A stretch of 7,759 bases of DNA from Candidatus Stercoripulliclostridium pullicola (GTDB lineage: Bacteria; Bacillota; Clostridia; Christensenellales; DTU072). Within the stretch, counting starts at the first letter, position 1, and each line of letters begins with the position of its first letter. The DNA is taken from assembly GCA_017694145.1 (NCBI GenBank), contig JADINF010000155.1:1-7759 (forward strand), written 5' to 3'. The position numbers were made by a program, and so were the translations under genes. Shown one piece after another: positions 1 to 6,124 of the stretch. The notes below the pieces were generated by a model, which was given only the letters and a program-made list of their open reading frames with translations, was not told the origin of the DNA and did not search any database.

Positions 1-653
1 AGATGAACCCGATGCTCGGACATCGCGGATGCCGTCTTGCGGTAACTTATCCCGAGATCGCCGAGATGCAGACCCGTGCCGTTATCGAAGCCGCCATCGC
101 GGTGAATAAAGAAGGCGGCAACGTCAAAGCCGAGATCATGATCCCGCTCGTGGGCGACGTCAAAGAGCTTGCTTACGTCAAGAAGGTAGTCGTCGACACC
201 GCGGAAGCCGTTATGGCGGAGCAGGGAGTCAAAGTGGAATATATGGTCGGTACGATGATAGAGATACCGCGCGCGGCTATAACCGCGGATCAGATCGCGA
301 AAGAAGCGGAATTCTTCAGCTTCGGCACAAACGACCTTACCCAGATGACGTTCGGCTTCAGCCGTGACGACGCGGGCAAGTTCCTCGGAGATTATTATTC
401 GAAGAAGATATTCGAATCCGATCCTTTCGCAAAACTCGATCAGACCGGCGTAGGCGAACTCGTCAGAATAGCCGTCGAGAAGGGCAAGAGCGTTCGTCCC
501 AACATCAAGCTCGGTATCTGCGGCGAACACGGCGGCGATCCTTCGACCATCGAATTCTGCCACAAAGTAGGACTCAATTACGTATCCTGCTCCCCTTATC
601 GCGTACCGATCGCGATACTTGCGGCGGCTCATGCGGCTATCAAGAATAAGTAA
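1..653 (+). CDS. ppdK: Pyruvate, phosphate dikinase, C-terminal part (5' end outside window)
   Basis: PPDK interconverts pyruvate, ATP and Pi with PEP, AMP and PPi in the cytoplasm; in anaerobes it often runs in the glycolytic, ATP-forming direction. Only the last ~216 residues are present. They form the PEP/pyruvate-binding TIM-barrel domain, so the ATP-grasp and phosphohistidine domains lie upstream of the window. Visible signatures, numbered from the Met at base 3, are NPMLGHRGCRLAVTYPEI at the left edge, the FSFGTNDLTQ substrate-binding loop (~106-115), and GICGEHGGDP with Cys173. That cysteine aligns with the catalytic acid Cys831 of the Clostridium symbiosum enzyme, judged by counting back from the near-identical C-terminus. 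The protein ends in AAIKNK, as in full-length clostridial PPDK, so the 3' end is intact. The ATG at base 3 is an internal Met, not a start. Ile codons here favour ATC (11 of 17), unlike the downstream genes, which fits high expression. A hairpin follows 42 bases after the stop. Confidence 0.96.
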   Translation, partial: MNPMLGHRGCRLAVTYPEIAEMQTRAVIEAAIAVNKEGGNVKAEIMIPLVGDVKELAYVKKVVVDTAEAVMAEQGVKVEYMVGTMIEIPRAAITADQIAKEAEFFSFGTNDLTQMTFGFSRDDAGKFLGDYYSKKIFESDPFAKLDQTGVGELVRIAVEKGKSVRPNIKLGICGEHGGDPSTIEFCHKVGLNYVSCSPYRVPIAILAAAHAAIKNK

Positions 654-695
654 TCGACCGTTCGTGTAGTTAAGTAAACGATTCCGAAAAACGCG

Positions 696-727
696 GGGCT
701 GTTTCGGCGCAATACCTGAAACAGCCC
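696..727 (+). terminator. Probable terminator hairpin after ppdK (possibly bidirectional)
   Basis: GGGCTGTTTC (696-705) is perfectly complementary to GAAACAGCCC (718-727) around a 12-base loop. GG/CC inside the loop can extend the stem past a bulged T. The + strand tail (TAAATTATAAA) is AT-rich but is not a U-run. On the minus strand the same stem is followed by CGCG and then five T's (complement of 687-691), a better intrinsic terminator. Its place between ppdK and dgt supports a terminator for ppdK; efficiency on the + strand is uncertain. Confidence 0.6.
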
Positions 728-778
728 TAAATTATAAACGGGGGCGCTTGCGCGGCGGCTTTGCGCCCGCGCGGGTGC

Positions 779-787
779 GGAGGAAAG
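779..787 (+). promoter_or_regulatory. Shine-Dalgarno of dgt (decides the start)
   Basis: GGAGGAAAG ends three bases before the ATG at 791, with the GGAGG core seven bases upstream. This strong site selects ATG 791 over the in-frame TTG at 761, which has no such site and would add ten unconserved residues encoded by GC-rich leader. Confidence 0.85.
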
Positions 788-790
788 AAT

Positions 791-1780
791 ATGAAAGAGG
801 ACTATCTTAAATTCGAAGCGGCATATCTTTCGCCATACGCGGTCAAATCTTCCGAAACGGCGGGACGCGCCGTGTGGGAGGAACCGTGTCCGTTGCGGAC
901 GGAATTCCAGCGCGACCGCGACAGAATAGTTCACAGCAAATCTTTCCGCAGACTTAAGCACAAGACCCAGGTCTTTCTCGCGCCGTCGGGCGATCATTAC
1001 CGCACCCGCATGACTCACACCATCGAAGTCATGCAGATAGCGCGCACGATAGCGCGATGCCTGAAACTCAACGAAGATCTGACCGAAGCGATAGCTTTCG
1101 GGCATGATTTAGGGCATACTCCGTTCGGGCACATCGGAGAACGCATACTCGCCGCGGAGACGGGACATTTCGAGCACAACGAGCAGAGCCTGAGAGTCGT
1201 CACCGTACTCGAGGACGACGGGAAAGGACTCAATCTCACCGCGGAAGTTCTCGACGGCATACTCGAACACAAGCAGAGCGGTAATCCCAAGACGCTCGAA
1301 GGCAGGGTAGTCGCTTTGAGCGACAGGATAGCGTATCTCAACCACGACATCGACGACGGTATACGCGCGGGGCTTCTCAGCGAAGACGATCTTCCCGTCG
1401 CAGTGGAGAACGTTCTTGGCAAAGGCAAGCGCGCCAAGATAAACAGCATGGTGGGCGACGTCGTGAGAATGTCGCTCGACCGTGACGCGGTAGAGCAGTC
1501 CGCGGAATTCAAGGAAGCTACCGACGAGTTGCGCAGATTTATGTTCGAGCGCGTATATTTCGCGGAGCACGCTTCGCAGGAAGAGGACCGCGCGCGCGAA
1601 TGGCTCAGCAAATTATACGAATTTTATCGTACCAACCCGTCGGAAGTGCCCGAATTTTACCGTTCGTTGTCATCGAGTCCGGAAGTATACATAACCGATT
1701 ACATGGCGGGGATGACGGACACTTACGTTATCAAACAGCTCGATAAATATTTCGGCTATAAGTGGGACAGCGCATTATGA
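791..1780 (+). CDS. dgt: HD-domain deoxyguanosinetriphosphate triphosphohydrolase-like protein
   Basis: Family members hydrolyse dNTPs, classically dGTP, to the deoxynucleoside and triphosphate in the cytoplasm, trimming dNTP pools. The 329-residue product is typical of the short dGTPase-like proteins of Firmicutes (E. coli Dgt is much longer, about 505). Conserved blocks run in order: RIVHSKSFRRLKHKTQVF (45-62), RTRMTHTIEV (71-80), GHDLGHTPFGH (104-114), a FEHNEQSLRVV block, and VALSDRIAYLNHDIDD (~174-189). The HD metal ligands H...HD...D can be assigned to His76, His105/Asp106 and Asp178, all present, so the enzyme should be active. Start ATG 791 is set by the GGAGG site. The stop TGA overlaps the pcrA ATG, suggesting coupled translation with the helicase. 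Nucleotide specificity cannot be read from sequence; some relatives act on several dNTPs or are activated by one dNTP. Ile is mostly ATA (10 of 14). Confidence 0.93.
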   Translation: MKEDYLKFEAAYLSPYAVKSSETAGRAVWEEPCPLRTEFQRDRDRIVHSKSFRRLKHKTQVFLAPSGDHYRTRMTHTIEVMQIARTIARCLKLNEDLTEAIAFGHDLGHTPFGHIGERILAAETGHFEHNEQSLRVVTVLEDDGKGLNLTAEVLDGILEHKQSGNPKTLEGRVVALSDRIAYLNHDIDDGIRAGLLSEDDLPVAVENVLGKGKRAKINSMVGDVVRMSLDRDAVEQSAEFKEATDELRRFMFERVYFAEHASQEEDRAREWLSKLYEFYRTNPSEVPEFYRSLSSSPEVYITDYMAGMTDTYVIKQLDKYFGYKWDSAL

Positions 1781-4017
1781 ACCTACCGGAAAATCTTAAC
1801 GAAGTACAACGCGAAATAGTGACCGATACGGAGGGCGCCGTACTGGTACTTGCGGGAGCGGGCTCGGGGAAGACGAGAGTTCTTACCCACAGGGTCGCGT
1901 ATCTCGTGAGCGAAAAAAAAGTGCCGGGGTATAATATCCTTGCGATAACCTTTACGAATAAAGCCACCGCGGAGATGAAGGAAAGACTTAAAATACTGCT
2001 CGGCGAGGATAACGGCGTGTGGGTATCCACGTTTCACTCGTTCGCGGCGCGCATATTGCGCCGATACGCCGAGGATATAGGATACGGCGCTAATTTTTCG
2101 ATATACGACGAATCCGACAGTAAACGCGTTATTTCCAAAGCTTTACGCGAAATGCACCTCGACGGCTCCGCCATAAAGGACAGCGTGCGCGACCATATAA
2201 GCAAAGCCAAGAACTTCGGTTTCACGCCCGAAGAATATTATGCGGAGATCAACGGCGTCAACGAACACGCCGAGGACATAAAAAGGGTATATGAAAGATA
2301 CGAGGAATTGCTCGCCGGATCCAACGCCATGGATTTCGACGACCTTCTGCACAAACTGAAATTCCTTTTCGAGAACAGTCCCGCTGCGATAGGATATTGC
2401 CGCAACCGATTCCGTTACGTGCACGTCGACGAATTTCAGGACACCAACAAGATACAGTACGAACTCGTCAAAATGATAGCCGCCGATTCCCACAACATTT
2501 TCGTCGTGGGCGACGACGACCAGAGCATTTACGGCTGGCGCGGAGCGGAGATAGGTAACATTCTCAATTTCGATAAGGAATTCCCCGAAGCCAAAGTTTA
2601 CAAGCTTACGGAGAATTACCGTTCGACGTCCGCTATCCTCGAATGTGCCAACAACGTCATACGCAACAACCGTCAAAGACACGGTAAGGAATTGTTTACC
2701 AAGCGCACGGGCGGCGTGCGCGTGGAATTCCGTTCCGCATTCAACGATCACCAGGAAAGCGAATGGGTAGTCGACGAAATAGGTTCCCTTATAAGATATA
2801 ACGGATACCGACCGAGCGACTTTGCGATACTCGTCCGCGCCAATTCGCTCACCAGACTTTTCGAGCAGAAGCTCGGCGAAGCGCGCCTTGCGTATAAGGT
2901 TATAGGCGGCTTCAAATTCTTCGACCGCAAGGAAATACAGGACGTCGTGGCGTACATGCGCATGATCGCCAACAACCGCGATAACGAAGCCGTCGAACGC
3001 ATCGTCAACGTGCCGGCAAGGGGCATAGGCGACGCTACGGTGAACGCCGTCGGCGCGTTTGCGCGCGAGCAGGCGATCTCGCTTTTCGACGTGATGCTCG
3101 AGATCAACAAATACGAGAGCGAGCTCGGCGCGCGTATAGTCAAGAAGGTGGAAGATTTCCGCGCGCTCATCAGCGATCTCGTCGCTCACGCGAGCGAACC
3201 GATATATTCTTTTACGAAATACCTCGTCGAAAGGGTGGGCTTCGAGAATTATTATACCGCTTCCGGCTCGGAAGAAGATTATTCGCGCTGGGAGAATATC
3301 AAGGAATTTCTCGCCTACGTCAGAGAATACGAAGAGAAAAACGAAGGCGCTACGGTGAACGAATTTCTGGAGAACGTCAGCCTCGTAAGAGAGAGCGGCG
3401 ACGAGCTCGAGGACAACGACAAGGTCACCGTGGCTACAATGCACGCCGTCAAAGGACTGGAATTCAAAGTGGTGTTCATAGTGGGGTGCGAAGAGGAAAC
3501 TTTCCCTTCGGCGCAGGCGCTCAAAAGTAACGATATCGAAGAAGAACGCCGCGTGATGTACGTTGCGATAACGCGCGCACGGGAAAGATTGTACATAAGC
3601 AACGCCCAACGCAGATTCCGTTACAACCGCGTGGAATACCTCATGCCTTCGAGGTTCGTGGACGAAGCGAAGGGTAAGGACAACGACTCTTACGGCGCCT
3701 TCGGCGCGCGCCGCAATTACGTGAAAGGACTGGGTCCGCGCCCAGATTTTCTGAATGCGGCTTCCTCGGAAGTAAGCAAAATAAGGCACTCGGCGGCTAC
3801 CGCTCCCGCTCCCAAGAAACAGACTGCGCCCGCGCCCGCCAAAGATCTTTCCGGCTTCGTGGGCGGCGCGAAAGTGGTGCACCCGCGTTACGGTGAGGGT
3901 ACCATACTCGTGGTACTCGGTTCGGGAAGCGACACTACCGCGACCGTCGCCTTCCCCAATCTCGGCGTAAAGAAATTTATTCTCGCGCTCGCGCCGCTTA
4001 CGCTCAAGAAAGAATAA
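1777..4017 (+). CDS. pcrA: ATP-dependent DNA helicase PcrA/UvrD (SF1A)
   Basis: This is a 3'-5' SF1A helicase for nucleotide excision repair, rolling-circle replication, and removal of RecA filaments or stalled RNA polymerase. All motifs are intact in the 746-residue product: Q motif around Gln11; Walker A AGAGSGKT with Lys32; Ia ITFTNKATAEM; II DEFQDT (218-223); III VVGDDDQSIYGWRGA (Gly245 onward); IV LTENYRST; V VATMHAVKGLEFKVVF; VI EEERRVMYVAITRARERL (Arg600/Arg602). An Ala/Pro/Lys-rich linker (~664-693) leads to a C-terminal Tudor-like domain (694-746: VVHPRYGEGTI, VAFPNLGVKKF). In Gram-positive PcrA this domain contacts RNA polymerase, so it supports PcrA rather than Rep. ATG 1777 overlaps the dgt stop as ATGA. 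The in-frame GTG at 1762 would add five residues and lacks a ribosome site. No clear Shine-Dalgarno precedes 1777 either, which fits coupling to dgt. pcrA next to ligA is a widespread Firmicutes arrangement. Confidence 0.96.
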   Translation: MNLPENLNEVQREIVTDTEGAVLVLAGAGSGKTRVLTHRVAYLVSEKKVPGYNILAITFTNKATAEMKERLKILLGEDNGVWVSTFHSFAARILRRYAEDIGYGANFSIYDESDSKRVISKALREMHLDGSAIKDSVRDHISKAKNFGFTPEEYYAEINGVNEHAEDIKRVYERYEELLAGSNAMDFDDLLHKLKFLFENSPAAIGYCRNRFRYVHVDEFQDTNKIQYELVKMIAADSHNIFVVGDDDQSIYGWRGAEIGNILNFDKEFPEAKVYKLTENYRSTSAILECANNVIRNNRQRHGKELFTKRTGGVRVEFRSAFNDHQESEWVVDEIGSLIRYNGYRPSDFAILVRANSLTRLFEQKLGEARLAYKVIGGFKFFDRKEIQDVVAYMRMIANNRDNEAVERIVNVPARGIGDATVNAVGAFAREQAISLFDVMLEINKYESELGARIVKKVEDFRALISDLVAHASEPIYSFTKYLVERVGFENYYTASGSEEDYSRWENIKEFLAYVREYEEKNEGATVNEFLENVSLVRESGDELEDNDKVTVATMHAVKGLEFKVVFIVGCEEETFPSAQALKSNDIEEERRVMYVAITRARERLYISNAQRRFRYNRVEYLMPSRFVDEAKGKDNDSYGAFGARRNYVKGLGPRPDFLNAASSEVSKIRHSAATAPAPKKQTAPAPAKDLSGFVGGAKVVHPRYGEGTILVVLGSGSDTTATVAFPNLGVKKFILALAPLTLKKE

Positions 4018-4048
4018 AAATTTCCGGTATCAGGAATATAAAATATGT

Positions 4049-4065
4049 GCGCGCACGTAGCGCGC
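4049..4065 (+). other. GC-only hairpin in the pcrA-ligA gap
   Basis: GCGCGC (4049-4054) and GCGCGC (4060-4065) pair perfectly around a five-base loop, ACGTA. The left arm also lies within a perfect 10-bp palindrome, GTGCGCGCAC (4047-4056). No U-run follows directly, so a classical intrinsic terminator for pcrA is not supported. It could be a structured leader element, a weak attenuator or a processing site. Confidence 0.4.
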
Positions 4066-4075
4066 CGTCCGAAAA

Positions 4076-4103
4076 GCTTTTATCGCGTTGAAACGCATAA
4101 AGC
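4076..4103 (+). other. Imperfect hairpin just upstream of the ligA ribosome site
   Basis: The arms GCTTTTATCGCGT (4076-4088) and ACGCATAAAGC (4093-4103) form 11 pairs with two single-base bulges (T4078 and C4084) around the loop TGAA. It ends six bases before the ligA Shine-Dalgarno. A second GCGTT (4102-4106) can instead pair with AACGC (4092-4096), so two alternative folds exist. Any regulatory role is inference. Confidence 0.4.
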
Positions 4104-4108
4104 GTTGC

Positions 4109-4114
4109 AGGGAG
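4109..4114 (+). promoter_or_regulatory. Shine-Dalgarno of ligA (decides the start)
   Basis: AGGGAG lies nine bases before ATG 4124. This supports that start over the in-frame TTG at 4088, which would add 12 residues encoded by the hairpin region, and over the ATG at 4133. Confidence 0.75.
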
Positions 4115-4123
4115 AAACGGTAT

Positions 4124-6076
4124 ATGGAAAGAATGCTCGAACTCGTCGAATTGCTCAACAGGTACGCATACGAATACTACGTGCTTGACGCGCCCACCGT
4201 GTCGGACGCCGAATACGATAAGCTGTACGACGAGCTCGTAGCGCTCGAGAAAGAACTCTGCTTCGTGTTGCCCGATTCTCCCACGCACCGCGTAGGCGGA
4301 GAAACGCTTAAGGAATTTGCTTCCTATACACATCGCGAAAGGCTTTATTCTTTAGATAAGGCAAAAAGCAAGGAAGAACTCGAAGCATTTTTTGCCCGTT
4401 TAGTCAAACAGCTCGGCTCTCTTCCGGAGATGACGCTCGAACACAAATTCGACGGGCTCACGCTGTCGCTTACCTACGACAACGGCGAACTCGTCAGGGG
4501 AGCCACGCGCGGCGACGGCGAAACGGGCGAGGACGTCACCGAGCAGATACGCACGATACGCACCGTGCCGCTCAAAATAAAATTCAAAGGGCTCGTCGAG
4601 GTGCAGGGCGAAGGCATAATGAGGTGGTCGGCGTTCAACGAATACAATAAGACCGCGGACGTACCCCTCAAAAATCCGCGTAACGCGGCTGCGGGAGCGA
4701 TACGCAACCTTGACCCGCGCGAAACGGCGCGCCGTAAGCTCGACTTTTTCGCATACAATATCGGTTATCACGAAGGGATACGCTTCGATTCACAGCGGGA
4801 GATGAGGGAATTCATCATAGATAACGGTTTCCTCGTAGGTAAGCGTTTCGATATTATTAAAGGTATAGAGGACGCCGAAAGCAAGCTTGCGGAGATAGAC
4901 GCCGAACGCGAAACGCTCGATTATCTTATCGACGGCGCGGTAATAAAAGTGGATAAAGTGGCTTTGAGGGAGGAGCTCGGCTATACCGAAAAATTCCCGC
5001 GTTGGGCGCTCGCGTATAAATTCGCGGCGACGGAAACGACGACGATACTCAAAGAAGTGATATGGCAGGTTTCGCGCACTTCGAAGCTGAATCCGCTCGC
5101 CGTACTGGAACCGGTGGACCTTATGGGGGTGACCGTCAAGCACGCCACTCTCAATAATTACGCCGACATTCTCAAGAAGGGAGTCAAGATAGGCAGCCGA
5201 GTTCTCATTCGCCGCAGTAACGACGTTATCCCGGAGATAATGGGAGTATACGAGCACACCGCCGAATCCGCGGATATCCTGCCGCCCGATAAGTGCCCCG
5301 CCTGCGGCGCTCCGGTAAGGAAAGAAGGCGCTTTCTACTACTGCACCAATACCGTCAACTGCGCGCCGCAGATAGTGGCAACTTTAGACCATTTCGCCGA
5401 TAAGCAATGTATGGATATCGAGGGCTTCTCCGAGAAGACGGCGGAGCAGCTTTATAACGAGCTTCATATTTCATCGCCCGTGGGGCTTTATTCTCTTACG
5501 GAAGCCGATCTCCTTGAACTCGACGGCTTCAAAGAGAAGAAGGCGCGCAACCTCCTGGACTCGATAGAGCGCTCCAAGCATACGACTCTTGCCCGCTTTA
5601 TTTTCGCGTTAGGGATACCGACTATCGGTAAAAAGGCGGCTAAACAGCTTGAAGCGCGTTTCAAAACGCTTGACGCGCTCAAAGCCGCCATTACCGAAGA
5701 AATTGCGGCTCTGGACGATTTTGGCGACATAACGGCGAATAACGTGACTAGCTTTTTCAGAGATCCCGATAAGCTCGCGCTCATCGACGGATTGCTCGAA
5801 GCGGGTATCGAATTCGAGGAGGAAGAGGAGGCGGGCGAAGGCGTTTTCAGCGGCAGGACCGTAGTGTTTACCGGAGCGCTCACCCGTTACAAGCGTTCCG
5901 AAGCGCAGAAGATAGTGCGTTCGCTCGGAGGGCAGACAGCGGATACCGTGTCTAAAAGCGTAAATCTCGTCGTTGCGGGAAGCGACGCGGGAAGCAAGCT
6001 CGACAAAGCCCGTAAACTCGGTATCGAAATAATCGACGAAAAAAAATTCTCGGAAATTGTGGATAACTCCGACTGA
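4124..6076 (+). CDS. ligA: NAD-dependent DNA ligase LigA
   Basis: LigA seals nicks between Okazaki fragments and in repair, using NAD+ as the AMP donor. The 650-residue product has the full architecture. Domain Ia has YYVLDAPTVSDAEYDKLYDEL near the N-terminus. The nucleotidyltransferase motif EHKFDG carries the adenylated lysine, Lys108, followed by GATRGDGETGEDVT. WALAYKFAATE precedes the OB fold, which contains VSRTSKLNPLAVL (316-328) and RRSNDVIPEI. A Cys4 zinc finger uses Cys391, Cys394, Cys407 and Cys413. Helix-hairpin-helix repeats follow (ELDGFKEKKARNLL, ALGIPTIGKKAAKQL, ALDDFGDITANNV). The C-terminal BRCT domain spans roughly 573-650 (FSGRTVVFTGAL). KFDG and VSRTS differ from the common KIDG/VGRTG forms and, from memory, match a clostridial LigA subgroup. 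It lies downstream of pcrA and was probably transcribed from the same unit; no convincing separate promoter was seen in the gap. Confidence 0.97.
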   Translation: MERMLELVELLNRYAYEYYVLDAPTVSDAEYDKLYDELVALEKELCFVLPDSPTHRVGGETLKEFASYTHRERLYSLDKAKSKEELEAFFARLVKQLGSLPEMTLEHKFDGLTLSLTYDNGELVRGATRGDGETGEDVTEQIRTIRTVPLKIKFKGLVEVQGEGIMRWSAFNEYNKTADVPLKNPRNAAAGAIRNLDPRETARRKLDFFAYNIGYHEGIRFDSQREMREFIIDNGFLVGKRFDIIKGIEDAESKLAEIDAERETLDYLIDGAVIKVDKVALREELGYTEKFPRWALAYKFAATETTTILKEVIWQVSRTSKLNPLAVLEPVDLMGVTVKHATLNNYADILKKGVKIGSRVLIRRSNDVIPEIMGVYEHTAESADILPPDKCPACGAPVRKEGAFYYCTNTVNCAPQIVATLDHFADKQCMDIEGFSEKTAEQLYNELHISSPVGLYSLTEADLLELDGFKEKKARNLLDSIERSKHTTLARFIFALGIPTIGKKAAKQLEARFKTLDALKAAITEEIAALDDFGDITANNVTSFFRDPDKLALIDGLLEAGIEFEEEEEAGEGVFSGRTVVFTGALTRYKRSEAQKIVRSLGGQTADTVSKSVNLVVAGSDAGSKLDKARKLGIEIIDEKKFSEIVDNSD

Positions 6077-6090
6077 TTTTCAAAAAATGC

Positions 6091-6124
6091 TTTACAGCTT
6101 GCGCGCGTGCGGTATAATACTCGT
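6091..6124 (+). promoter_or_regulatory. Sigma-A-type promoter for the AIR-synthase-like gene, probably leaderless
   Basis: TTTACA (6091-6096, five of six matches to the -35 consensus) and a perfect TATAAT (6113-6118) are separated by 16 bp. The usual six-base discriminator (ACTCGT) places the transcription start at A6125, the first base of the start codon. There is no Shine-Dalgarno-like sequence in the 24 bases before the ATG. The elements are seen directly; the start site is inferred from normal promoter geometry. Confidence 0.7.

Noticed and set aside
733..738. TATAAA as a -10 box for dgt
   Set aside because: The -35 position (about 710-716) does not resemble TTGACA. A dgt promoter probably exists near here or upstream but cannot be pinpointed.
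740..778. GC-rich inverted repeats before dgt, including the palindrome CCCGCGCGGG (766-775)
   Set aside because: The palindrome has no room for a loop, and GGGCGC/GCGCCC (742-747/763-768) is short. In such GCG-rich sequence these can arise by chance; no known operator is recognised.
761..790. Ten-codon N-terminal extension of dgt from TTG 761
   Set aside because: It is encoded by GC-rich leader, is not like the family N-terminus, and lacks a ribosome site, whereas ATG 791 has a strong one.
2143..3882. A 579-codon open frame on the minus strand inside pcrA
   Set aside because: Its codons are in register with those of pcrA, so its openness only reflects absence of TTA, CTA and TCA codons in that part of pcrA; it ends exactly at a sense TTA (2143-2145). 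The protein is His/Phe/Val-rich with no recognisable motif, while the + strand carries every helicase motif.
4037..4044. TATAAAAT as a -10 box for ligA
   Set aside because: No acceptable -35 sequence lies 16-18 bp upstream, so a separate ligA promoter is not supported.
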